Below are positions 27,205-34,959 of a stretch of DNA of 61,005 nt, in pieces. Within the stretch, counting starts at the first letter, position 1. Each line of letters opens with the position of its first letter. A program made the position numbers and the translations under genes. This stretch comes from Leyella stercorea (GTDB lineage: Bacteria; Bacteroidota; Bacteroidia; Bacteroidales; Bacteroidaceae), in contig NZ_JADYTS010000010.1 of assembly GCF_021531355.1 (NCBI RefSeq), forward strand, positions 1 to 61,005, read 5' to 3'. The notes under the pieces are model-generated. The model was not told the DNA's origin. It did no database searches and saw nothing but the letters and a program-made list of their open reading frames with translations.

Positions 27205-28494
27205 TTAGAAATTCTTGTCGTCGAGCATGTCGAATCCGCAGTAAGGAACGAGTACCTTCGGTACACGGATGCCTTCCGGAGTCTGGTTGTTCTCGATGAT
27301 GGCAGCTACTATACGCGGGAGAGCGAGAGCCGAACCGTTCAGAGTGTGGCACAACTCAATCTTTCTTGTCTCTGCGTTGCGGTAGCGGCAGTGCAGGCGG
27401 TTTGCCTGGTAGCTCTCGAAGTTAGATACTGAAGAAACCTCGAGCCAACGCTTCTGGGCTGCGCTCCATACCTCAAAGTCGTAGCAGATAGCAGATGTGA
27501 AACTCATGTCGCCACCGCACAGACGGAGAATGTGATACGGAAGCTCAAGCTTTTTGAGCAGACCCTCTACGTGTACAAGCATCTCGTCGAGCGACTGGTA
27601 TGAGTGCTCAGGCTTGTCGATGCGTACAATCTCTACCTTGTCAAACTGGTGCAGACGGTTCAGTCCGCGTACGTCCTTGCCGTATGAGCCAGCCTCACGA
27701 CGGAAGCAGGCTGAGTAGGCGCAACGCTTGATAGGCAGATCCTTCTCGTCGAGAATCTCGTCGCGGAAGATGTTTGTTACTGGTACCTCAGCAGTAGGGA
27801 TAAGGTAGAGGTTGTCGAGCTGACACTGGTACATCTGAGCCTCCTTGTCGGGAAGCTGGCCTGTGCCGTAGCCTGAAGCCTCATTTACAACGTACGGTGG
27901 CTGTACCTCAAGATAGCCGCTCTTGCGAGCCTCTTCAAGGAAGAATGCCTCAAGTGCGCGCTGCAGACGAGCCATTTTGCCGATATAGATAGGGAATCCG
28001 GCACCTGTAATCTTCACACCGAGGTCGAAGTCGATGAGGTTGAACTTCTTGCAAAGGTCCCAGTGGCAGAGTGCGTCCTCTGGAAGGTTTGGCATTTCGC
28101 CGCCTTCCTTTACCACTACGTTGTCGCTTGCGTCCTTGCCTTCAGGCACGTCGTCGTTAGGTATATTTGGAATGGTGCAGAGCTTGGCAATAAGGTCTTT
28201 CTCGGCCTGTGCCTTAGTCTCTTCCAATGCCTTGTTTCCTTCCTTTATTGCTGCAACCTTAGCCTTTATTTCGTCGGCCTCCTGCTTGTTGCCCTGCTTC
28301 ATGAGAGCACCAATCTGAGCTGCCATCTTCTTGGCTTCTGAAAGGTTTCTGTCAAGTTCCTGCTGTGTCTCGCGACGACGCTTGTCAATAGCGAGAACTT
28401 CGTTGACGGCTTCTTCTGCGCCTGCAAAGTGCTTCTTGTTCAAGCCTTTGATAACACGTTCAGTTTCCTCACTGATGAGTTTAAGTGTAAGCAT
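27205..28494 (-). CDS. serS: Seryl-tRNA synthetase
   Basis: SerS charges tRNA-Ser with serine. It is a class II synthetase. The 429 residues have the usual two-helix coiled-coil arm (about 30-100, rich in Lys/Glu: KKMAAQIGALMKQ), then class II motif 2 region CFRREAGSYGKDVRGLNRLHQF and motif 3 LNGSALALPRIVAAIIEN near the C-terminus. Length and motifs are normal. The gene is monocistronic, with a hairpin downstream. Confidence 0.97.
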   Translation of the reverse strand: MLTLKLISEETERVIKGLNKKHFAGAEEAVNEVLAIDKRRRETQQELDRNLSEAKKMAAQIGALMKQGNKQEADEIKAKVAAIKEGNKALEETKAQAEKDLIAKLCTIPNIPNDDVPEGKDASDNVVVKEGGEMPNLPEDALCHWDLCKKFNLIDFDLGVKITGAGFPIYIGKMARLQRALEAFFLEEARKSGYLEVQPPYVVNEASGYGTGQLPDKEAQMYQCQLDNLYLIPTAEVPVTNIFRDEILDEKDLPIKRCAYSACFRREAGSYGKDVRGLNRLHQFDKVEIVRIDKPEHSYQSLDEMLVHVEGLLKKLELPYHILRLCGGDMSFTSAICYDFEVWSAAQKRWLEVSSVSNFESYQANRLHCRYRNAETRKIELCHTLNGSALALPRIVAAIIENNQTPEGIRVPKVLVPYCGFDMLDDKNF

Positions 28495-28609
28495 ATGCTA
28501 AATAGTTAAATATTAATATGCGTTGTGTATGTTATAATTCTATTCGAGATACAAAATTACACAAAAAAATCTTTTACGGCAATATTTAACTCTTGTTTTT
28601 TATAAAAGC

Positions 28610-28650
28610 ATTAATCCCAATCTTCAAGTTGCATGAAGATTGGGATTAAT
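28610..28650 (-). terminator. Perfect 17-bp terminator hairpin after rpmA
   Basis: ATTAATCCCAATCTTCA (28610-28626) pairs perfectly with TGAAGATTGGGATTAAT (28634-28650) around a seven-base loop. It lies about 30 bases past the rpmA stop. Confidence 0.85.
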
Positions 28651-28680
28651 ATGTTTGTTTGGAATAGTTTTTTATTTTAA

Positions 28681-28944
28681 TTAAGCCTCAGCTTCGGGTA
28701 TTACGGAAACAGTGCTCTTGTCGTTGCGACCCTTGCGGAAGTTAACGATACCGTCAACCAATGCATAGAGAGTGTCGTCCTTGCCAATACCTACATTCAA
28801 GCCTGGGTTGTGCTTTGTACCACGCTGGCGAACGATGATGTTGCCTGCGATGCACTTCTGGCCACCCCAGATCTTAACGCCTAATCTTTGAGAAGCTGAT
28901 TCACGTCCGTTCTTAGAACTACCTACACCTTTTTTATGTGCCAT
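28681..28944 (-). CDS. rpmA: 50S ribosomal protein L27
   Basis: L27 lies near the peptidyl transferase centre of the large subunit. The 87-residue protein starts [20 protein letters not shown], the typical unprocessed N-terminus (no Firmicutes-type cleaved extension), and contains [17 protein letters not shown] and [14 protein letters not shown]. It follows rplU by 19 bases in the common L21-L27 operon. Confidence 0.97.
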   Translation of the reverse strand: MAHKKGVGSSKNGRESASQRLGVKIWGGQKCIAGNIIVRQRGTKHNPGLNVGIGKDDTLYALVDGIVNFRKGRNDKSTVSVIPEAEA

Positions 28945-28963
28945 TTCTTGTTCCTCCTAAAAT

Positions 28964-29281
28964 TTAAGCGATTACCTCTTTGATTGCTATCTCTGTGAAC
29001 TGCTCACGGTGACCGTTCTTCTTGCGATAGTCCTTGCGGCGCTTCATCTTGAAGACGATAACCTTGTCACCCTTAACGAGGGGATTTACAACTTCACATA
29101 CAACTTTTGCACCTTCTACGGCAGGTGCACCTACCTGTACTGAACCTTCATTGTCAACAAGCAGTACCTTGTTGAATTCAACAGTCTGGCCTTCCTGAGC
29201 GTCCTTGATGTGGTGAACGAAGAGCTTCTTGCCCTGCTCTGCCTTAAACTGCTGACCGTTAATCTCTACGATTGCGTACAT
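28964..29281 (-). CDS. rplU: 50S ribosomal protein L21
   Basis: L21 binds 23S rRNA on the large subunit. The 105-residue protein starts [19 protein letters not shown] and has the conserved basic end [19 protein letters not shown]. It leads the rplU-rpmA operon, has a TACCTTTG -7 box at 29368-29375 and a leader of about 80 bases with a nested hairpin that could bind a ribosomal protein. Confidence 0.97.
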   Translation of the reverse strand: MYAIVEINGQQFKAEQGKKLFVHHIKDAQEGQTVEFNKVLLVDNEGSVQVGAPAVEGAKVVCEVVNPLVKGDKVIVFKMKRRKDYRKKNGHREQFTEIAIKEVIA

Positions 29282-29307
29282 TTAAAAAATAATATAAACG
29301 GGTTTTT

Positions 29308-29354
29308 CCGAGAGGCGAACAACGTCGTGCTGTTACTTTTTCGAGCCTCGGCGG
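29308..29354 (-). promoter_or_regulatory. Structured leader of the rplU-rpmA operon
   Basis: On the minus-strand transcript, CCGCCGAGGC (29354-29345) pairs with GCCTCTCGG (29316-29308) with a small bulge. Inside it, AACAGC (29334-29329) pairs with GTTGTT (29323-29318). The two stacked stems lie 27 bases before the rplU start. Autoregulatory L21 leaders are known in Firmicutes; the Bacteroidales form here is inferred. Confidence 0.45.
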
Positions 29355-29367
29355 ATTAAATCGGCTG

Positions 29368-29375
29368 CAAAGGTA
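29368..29375 (-). promoter_or_regulatory. Promoter -7 box of rplU (TACCTTTG)
   Basis: On the minus strand TACCTTTG matches the -7 consensus and lies 87 bases before the rplU start codon. A -33 element is only T-rich here, without a clear TTTG. Confidence 0.55.
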
Positions 29376-29433
29376 CTAATATTTTGTGTACCATAAAAAT
29401 GCAGCCGATCGTTTTTTGTAAAGTTTAACAAAT

Positions 29434-32043
29434 TTACAACTTCTTGAATACGTTCTTCATCTGCTCACCCAGTCCTATAGTGTATCCTTGTGATGAGAAC
29501 ACTACGCGGTTGAAGGTGTCGGCTATGATGAACATTGGCATCTGTGTCTTGCTCTGCAGTTTCATTTCGCGTGCTATCTGCTCGCGTATACTTCCGTCCT
29601 TGTCGATGGCATACTGAACTGTCGATGGCAGCGAACCGAATTCGTCCTTTTGGAACTTCTTGGCGTCGGCTTCGCTCTCAAAGAGCAGCACTACCGGGCG
29701 GCCCCAAGCTTCGAATGCAGCGCGTTCTTTCTCTATGTCATGCAGTGCGTGGTTGGTTGGCTCCTGACCCACGCCAAGTACGGCGAGAATATAGTATCCG
29801 CGACCGGTCTGCGAGAGAATGCTCACGTCCTTACCGTCTTTGTTGATTATCGACTCTGAGTTGAACTGACCTATTACGCTGATGTCGTTGGCATCTTGGC
29901 GTATGTCGAGCGGTAGGGTAGTGGTCTTGCCTTTCTCAATGTTGAAGACGCGTGTCGATGCCAGTACGCTGCCGCTTGCCAGTCGAGTGCCGGTAGTCAG
30001 GATGTATGTGCCGGTGTCAAACGAGTAGCCGTTCTTGAACGTGTTGCTCCAGCATGTGCCGTTGCCCATGTCTGCCTGGCCTTCTTCAAAATTCATCAGC
30101 TGTGGCGAGCCGTTCACAATACGGCTGATGGTGAAGTGGTTGTAATACTTCGGGTCGTCGAGGAATGCTGACGGCTCGTATGTGAGTACGAGTTTTCCGG
30201 TTGGGGCTGTTGCCTGCTCCTTCGACTCAAACTTCACGTCCATCCACTTTCCGTCTTTCTTATATTGTACTTTGCCAGTTACCGCATCCTTGCGGGCTTC
30301 AATGCCAAGGCTACGTGCTACGTCAACAAAGAATATGTCGCGTGAGCGTTCGTCGGTGGTCTTCGACTCCATCACGCCCACTGGTGTCTGTGCTATGTGA
30401 AGGGCGTTGGCTTCGGGTGCTATGCGCAGGTTCTTGTTTATCCAAGCAACAAGCGTTGTTGGGTCCTTACGGAACATTTCGGCTGTCTTGCCAGCAAATG
30501 CCTTCTCGAAGTAGTTCTTGAACGGTATCGAGATCATCTCGTCTTCAACACGTGGCGACAGCTGGTTGGTCTTGGCTGTGAAGTTGTCTTCGAGTATTTC
30601 GGTCGGGATGTCGCGCAGGTCCTTGTCGCTCAGTGTGGCGAGTATACCGAGTGCGCGTGCCTCATTGTCCTTGTAGCGTGCCAGGAAGTCGATGATAGTC
30701 TGCTTGTTGCCACGCGCTTTGACGAGGTATTCCGCTGCTCGTGGATTTATCTTCTCTGCCTGCTCCTTTGTGAGGAATGTAGCCGTGTAGGCTTTGCGTA
30801 TTGAGTCTTCGTGGGCAAATCGGCGGTTATTCTCCTTTCGCATTTCGTCGCTTACGTACGGAGTCTTCGCGTTCTCAGCAGGAGGCACGATGTTGAATGT
30901 TTCCTCATCGAACGATTGTTTTGCCTTGTCTGTCAGCATACTGTGGTTGAGGGTTATTGTCACAGTGTTGTCCTTGCCGAACGAGGCCTTGCTGTATCCG
31001 TATTTTCCATCCTTCGAAGCCCAAATAAGCAAGTCGCCCTTGCCTGCCGAGAGTGATGTGCGGCCCTGGTCGTCGGTCTGCTTTGCTACGGCAGTGTAAA
31101 ACTCGGCGTAGTTGTATATCTTAAACTCCACCTTTGCACCGCTTACCGGTTTTCCCTCAGTGTCTTTCACTACGAATTTCACTTCTGCGGTTGGCGCATA
31201 GTTTGAAGTGAGGTTTATTTCGGTGAAGTTGTTTGTGCGCAACAATACTTCCTCCGGTCCGTTGTAGTTGCCAAAGGCGCGAGTGTGCATCAGCATGGCT
31301 CGTGAGGCAGGGGCGTTAAACCATCCGAGGTTTAGTACTGGCTCTGGCTCACATGCTCCGATGAAATACCATTTGCCATCAGCCCAAGCTTCTACCCATG
31401 CGTGGTTGTCGTCGGTGTGTGCCCAACGCGGTGTATAAACCTGACGTGCTGGAATGCCCATGGCTCTCAGTGCAGCTACGGCAAATGTACTTTGTTCGCC
31501 GCAGCGTCCGGTTGCTGTGCGCAATGTCTGCAATGGCGACGAAGTGCGTGCATCGGCTGGCTGATAAGTCACTTTCTCATGACACCAGTGGTTTATCTCA
31601 AGTATAGCGTCGTGCATCGAGAGATTCTTGATGCGGTCCTTCAGTTCTTTGTAGAAGTAGGCTCTTGATGCGTCAAGTGGTTCATTGTTTACTCTTATTG
31701 GCAGCACGAAGTGGCGGAACAGCAGTTCGGGCACGTTCTTGCCCCATGCCATTTCGTTGCGTGCCTTGAACGACAGGCGTACGTTGTCGGCAAAGAATGA
31801 AGTGGGGTAGTCGGTAACGTCAGCCAATGGCATGTAGGCGTACAGGAATTTCAGAGCTTCCTGCTCGTCGGCTGTCAGTTTCTCCTTCTGTGTGTTGTAG
31901 AATTTCTTGCCTACGGTCTTTATGCGTTGGTTGAACAGGCTCTCCATACCGGCTTTATAGCTGTTGTCGGTGATGAAGTTGCCCTGCGCGCCCGCTGTTA
32001 GTGTTAGTGCAAGTAATGAGGCTGAGATTAGGATTTTTTTCAT
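29434..32043 (-). CDS. Secreted transglutaminase-like protein with Ig-like and thioredoxin-like parts
   Basis: The 869-residue protein has a cleavable signal peptide ending near TAGAQ (about residue 20). A transglutaminase-like core (about 140-260) has the catalytic Cys181 in TGRCGEQ and His214 in DDNHAWVEAW; the third acidic residue is not clear. An Ig/carboxypeptidase-regulatory-like stretch (about 282-365: FVVKDTEGKPVSGAKV) follows. A second region of unknown fold and a C-terminal thioredoxin-like stretch (about 740-869: MPMFIIADTFNRVVFSSQG) complete it. Such proteins are common in Bacteroidetes and act in the periplasm or outer membrane; the substrate (peptide or isopeptide) is unknown. 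It has its own start after the rpiB terminator. Confidence 0.78.
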   Translation of the reverse strand: MKKILISASLLALTLTAGAQGNFITDNSYKAGMESLFNQRIKTVGKKFYNTQKEKLTADEQEALKFLYAYMPLADVTDYPTSFFADNVRLSFKARNEMAWGKNVPELLFRHFVLPIRVNNEPLDASRAYFYKELKDRIKNLSMHDAILEINHWCHEKVTYQPADARTSSPLQTLRTATGRCGEQSTFAVAALRAMGIPARQVYTPRWAHTDDNHAWVEAWADGKWYFIGACEPEPVLNLGWFNAPASRAMLMHTRAFGNYNGPEEVLLRTNNFTEINLTSNYAPTAEVKFVVKDTEGKPVSGAKVEFKIYNYAEFYTAVAKQTDDQGRTSLSAGKGDLLIWASKDGKYGYSKASFGKDNTVTITLNHSMLTDKAKQSFDEETFNIVPPAENAKTPYVSDEMRKENNRRFAHEDSIRKAYTATFLTKEQAEKINPRAAEYLVKARGNKQTIIDFLARYKDNEARALGILATLSDKDLRDIPTEILEDNFTAKTNQLSPRVEDEMISIPFKNYFEKAFAGKTAEMFRKDPTTLVAWINKNLRIAPEANALHIAQTPVGVMESKTTDERSRDIFFVDVARSLGIEARKDAVTGKVQYKKDGKWMDVKFESKEQATAPTGKLVLTYEPSAFLDDPKYYNHFTISRIVNGSPQLMNFEEGQADMGNGTCWSNTFKNGYSFDTGTYILTTGTRLASGSVLASTRVFNIEKGKTTTLPLDIRQDANDISVIGQFNSESIINKDGKDVSILSQTGRGYYILAVLGVGQEPTNHALHDIEKERAAFEAWGRPVVLLFESEADAKKFQKDEFGSLPSTVQYAIDKDGSIREQIAREMKLQSKTQMPMFIIADTFNRVVFSSQGYTIGLGEQMKNVFKKL

Positions 32044-32068
32044 GTGGTTTATTGTTATATGTGAAAAT

Positions 32069-32101
32069 AGGAGGGTGCGGCATCCATTAGCCGGCCCTCC
32101 T
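32069..32101 (-). terminator. GC-rich hairpin after rpiB
   Basis: AGGAGGG plus GCGGC (32069-32081) pairs with GCCGG and CCCTCCT (32090-32101), leaving one bulged base. It lies just after rpiB on the minus strand and ends in T-rich sequence, so it is a likely terminator for tkt-rpiB. Confidence 0.7.
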
Positions 32102-32125
32102 AAGTATTCTATTGTTCAGGGTTCT

Positions 32126-32563
32126 TTACAAGTCTATCTTCTGTACTCGGCGCTCGTGGCGACCGCCTTCAAACGGTGTCTTGAAGAATTCGTCCATGAT
32201 TTTCTCGGCTGTTTTATTGTCGATAAATCGTCCTGGCATTACGAGCACGTTGGCATCGTTGTGCTGGCGTGTCAAGCCTGCTATTTCTGGTGTCCATACC
32301 AAAGCTGCACGTACACCCTTGTGCTTGTTGAGTGTCATTGCCATACCCTCGCCGCTACCGCAGATGCCGATGCCTGGATATACGTCACCCTTAGTGATTG
32401 CCTCGCCCAATGAGTGAGCGAAGTCGGGATAGTCACAGCTCATATCGCTGTATGTGCCGTAGTCCTTAAACGGTATGTTGTGGCTCTCGAGATATTCTAC
32501 AACAAACTTCTTCAATGCGTATCCTGCGTGGTCGCATGCAATGCCTACTGTCTTGATTTCCAT
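32126..32563 (-). CDS. rpiB: Ribose-5-phosphate isomerase B
   Basis: RpiB interconverts ribose-5-phosphate and ribulose-5-phosphate in the non-oxidative pentose-phosphate pathway. The 145-residue protein starts MEIKTVGIACDHAGYALK, with the conserved ACDHAG motif and the catalytic loop GICGSGEGMAMTLNK; HNDANVLVMPGR follows. It lies 11 bases after tkt, so the two form a pentose-phosphate operon. Confidence 0.95.
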   Translation of the reverse strand: MEIKTVGIACDHAGYALKKFVVEYLESHNIPFKDYGTYSDMSCDYPDFAHSLGEAITKGDVYPGIGICGSGEGMAMTLNKHKGVRAALVWTPEIAGLTRQHNDANVLVMPGRFIDNKTAEKIMDEFFKTPFEGGRHERRVQKIDL

Positions 32564-32574
32564 AGTTATTAGTT

Positions 32575-34596
32575 TTATTTGTTAGACAAAAAGTTCTTTA
32601 CTTCCTTGTATACGTTCTCTGCATTGAATCCGAGCTTCTCGTCAAGCACTTTGTAAGGTGCTGAGAATCCGAACGACTCCATGCCGTAAACCTTACCGTT
32701 GGCTCCAACAAGGCTCTGCAGTGTTACGGGCAGACCGGCTGTCATACCGAAAATCTTGGCTCCGGCAGGCAGGATGCTCTCCTGATACTCCTTGCTCTGT
32801 GTGCGGAACAGTCCCTCTGAAGGAACACTCACGATACGAATCTTAATGCCGTCCTTGCGGAGCAGTTCGGCACCTGCTACGAGTGTAGAAACCTCCGAAC
32901 CAGAAGCGAGCAATATAACGTCGAAGTCGGCGTCAGAGCCTTCAACTACGTATGCACCCTTGCGTGCCTGCTCGTAGTCGTTGCCCTCTGGCAGAGATGT
33001 TATGTTCTGGCGAGAGAAGATGAGTGCAGTAGGAGTAGACATGTTCTCCATAGCCATCTTCCAGCATACAGTAGCCTCGTCAACGTCAGCCGGACGGAAT
33101 ACACGTACTGAGTCTTCGCCCTTGTGGTTCTTGAGCTTCTCCATGAGGCGAATCTGTGCCTCCTGCTCTACTGGCTCGTGTGTAGGTCCGTCTTCGCCTA
33201 CGCGGAATGCGTCGTGAGTCCAGATGAACTTGATAGGTACGCGCATGAGGGCTGCCATACGGATAGCTGGCTTCATGTAGTCAGAGAACACGAAGAATGT
33301 TCCGCAAGCTGGAATCACACCGCCGTGCAGATACATACCGATGCAGACGCAAGCCATGGTGAGCTCCGATACACCAGCCTGGAAGAAGGCGCCTGTGAAG
33401 TCGTCAGCCTGAAGGTTGTGTGTATGCTTGAGGAATCCGTCGGTCTTGTCGCTGTTGCAGAGGTCGGCCGATGAAACCACCATGTTGTCTACCTGCTCCG
33501 ACAATACGCCGAGACAAGCTGCCGAGGCGGCACGTGTTGCAGCGTCGCGCTTCTGTACCAGCTGGCTCCAGTCCACCTTAGGAGCGTTGCCCGAGAACCA
33601 GTCGGCCATCTTGGCAGCCAATTCAGGGTTCTGCTTGCGCCATTCTGCTTCCTCAGCGTGGCGTGCCTTTACAATCTCACGCAATTCTGCGTTACGGTTG
33701 GCATACAGTTCCTTCACGTCGTCAAACACTACGAACGGGTTCTCAACGTCGCCGCCGAGGTTCTTTACTGTATTTGTATATGCGTCGCCACCGAGTGGTG
33801 CACCGTGGGTCTTAACGTTATGCTCATAGCTTGAACCGTCGTCCTTGCGTGCTCCCTTAGCCATGATTGTGTGGCCGATGATGAGTGTAGGACGCTCTGT
33901 CTCCTTGTTAGCAAGAATCAATGCTGCGCGAATCTCGTCGGGGTCGTTACCATTGATTTCCAGTACATTCCATCCCCACGACTCATACTTCATGCGTGTG
34001 TTCTCGTTCATTACGACGTTGCATTCAGTAGAGAGCTGAATCTCGTTGGCGTCGTAGAACATGATGAGGTTGTTGAGCTTCAGCAAGCCGGCAATACGGC
34101 CTGCGCCCTGCGAAACTTCCTCCTGCACACCACCGTCTGAGATGTATGCGTAAATCTTGTGCTGCATCATGGTCTTGCCAAGACGAGCCTCAAGGAATTT
34201 TTCGGCAATGGCTGCACCTACAGCGTATGTGTGACCCTGTCCGAGCGGACCTGATGTGTTCTCGATGCCGTGCATGATGTCACGCTCAGGGTGTCCTGGA
34301 CAAACCGAACCCCACTGACGGAATGTCTTCAGCTCGTCGATGGTGAATTTGCCCTGCAATGCAAGGGCAGAATAGAGCATAGGAGACATGTGACCTGGAT
34401 CCAGATAGAAGCGGTCGCGGCCCTCCCAAGCGGGCTGGTCGGGGTCGAATACTAAAAACTCTGAGAAAAGGACATTTATGAAGTCGGCGCCGCCCATGGC
34501 TCCGCCGGGATGTCCAGATTTTGCTTTTTCTACCATTGACACGGCGAGCAGACGTATGTTGTCAGCTGCAAGATTCATCAATTCCTTGTTGTTCAT
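32575..34596 (-). CDS. tkt: Transketolase
   Basis: Transketolase moves two-carbon units between sugar phosphates with thiamine diphosphate. The 673-residue protein has the full-length form: SGHPGGAMGGAD near residue 27, the ThDP/Mg motif ISDGGVQEE in the first domain (GDG family, here with a serine), the pyrimidine-domain DAFRVGEDGPTHEPVEQ, and the C-terminal domain. Upstream lies the best match in the window to the Bacteroidetes promoter (TTTG, 19 bases, TATCTTTG). rpiB is the second gene of the unit. Confidence 0.95.
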   Translation of the reverse strand: MNNKELMNLAADNIRLLAVSMVEKAKSGHPGGAMGGADFINVLFSEFLVFDPDQPAWEGRDRFYLDPGHMSPMLYSALALQGKFTIDELKTFRQWGSVCPGHPERDIMHGIENTSGPLGQGHTYAVGAAIAEKFLEARLGKTMMQHKIYAYISDGGVQEEVSQGAGRIAGLLKLNNLIMFYDANEIQLSTECNVVMNENTRMKYESWGWNVLEINGNDPDEIRAALILANKETERPTLIIGHTIMAKGARKDDGSSYEHNVKTHGAPLGGDAYTNTVKNLGGDVENPFVVFDDVKELYANRNAELREIVKARHAEEAEWRKQNPELAAKMADWFSGNAPKVDWSQLVQKRDAATRAASAACLGVLSEQVDNMVVSSADLCNSDKTDGFLKHTHNLQADDFTGAFFQAGVSELTMACVCIGMYLHGGVIPACGTFFVFSDYMKPAIRMAALMRVPIKFIWTHDAFRVGEDGPTHEPVEQEAQIRLMEKLKNHKGEDSVRVFRPADVDEATVCWKMAMENMSTPTALIFSRQNITSLPEGNDYEQARKGAYVVEGSDADFDVILLASGSEVSTLVAGAELLRKDGIKIRIVSVPSEGLFRTQSKEYQESILPAGAKIFGMTAGLPVTLQSLVGANGKVYGMESFGFSAPYKVLDEKLGFNAENVYKEVKNFLSNK

Positions 34597-34657
34597 ATTT
34601 ATTAGATGTTTAACTTATTCTTAATATAATAGTGCAAAGGCTGTTTCTATAATAATG

Positions 34658-34688
34658 CAAAGATAGTGTAATTTGTGCGCACTACAAA
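34658..34688 (-). promoter_or_regulatory. Consensus promoter of tkt-rpiB
   Basis: On the minus strand, TTTG (34688-34685) is followed by exactly 19 bases and then TATCTTTG (34665-34658), a full match to the Bacteroidetes TTTG-N19-TAnnTTTG promoter. The start codon lies about 55 bases after the expected transcription start. Confidence 0.85.
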
Positions 34689-34764
34689 ATTAAAATCGAA
34701 AAAAGTTTGTCTTAATTATATGTAACAGGCAAAAATAAGTGTACTAATGAACGTGTATATAAAC

Positions 34765-34833
34765 AAAAAACATAGACTGTCTCACGACAACCTATGCTTT
34801 CTTAACCTTAATAATCTAATACCATGAAAAACA
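34765..34833 (-). ncRNA. Candidate small RNA (about 70 nt) with own promoter and terminator
   Basis: On the minus strand, CTTG (34870-34867), 20 bases and TAACTTTG (34846-34839) make a near-consensus promoter. About 40 bases after the expected start an 11-bp hairpin, CATAGGTTGTC GTGA GACAGTCTATG (34796-34771), is followed by six Ts. The transcript would contain two very short open frames, MCFSWY and MVLDY, both without obvious ribosome binding sites. tkt downstream has its own promoter, so this looks like an independent unit. I recall related TTCATGGTATTAGAT leaders in other Bacteroidales, but cannot search. Confidence 0.5.
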
Positions 34834-34838
34834 CATTG

Positions 34839-34870
34839 CAAAGTTAGCTTTATTTTCTATACTTGGCAAG
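34839..34870 (-). promoter_or_regulatory. Promoter of the candidate small RNA
   Basis: The -7 box TAACTTTG (34846-34839) is exact. The -33 is CTTG (34870-34867), one base off TTTG, at a spacing of 20 bases. Confidence 0.6.
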
Positions 34871-34920
34871 TGTTTTTGTTGCATATTAATGATTATATAA
34901 CATTATTTAATGATTTGCGT

Positions 34921-34947
34921 CCGTTATTTTCATTTATTTTATAACGG
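34921..34947 (-). terminator. Inverted repeat downstream of feoAB
   Basis: CCGTTAT (34921-34927) and ATAACGG (34941-34947) form a 7-bp stem 13 bases after the feoAB stop. No T-run follows on the minus strand, so this is only a weak terminator candidate. Confidence 0.4.
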
Positions 34948-34959
34948 TCCACTTTTTTG

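Larger units (their letters stand above)
34597..34959. other. 363-base region between feoAB and tkt
   Basis: No protein gene is visible. The region holds the tkt promoter (34658-34688), a candidate small RNA with its own promoter and terminator (34765-34870) and an inverted repeat CCGTTAT/ATAACGG (34921-34927 with 34941-34947) that may end the feoAB transcript. Confidence 0.75.
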
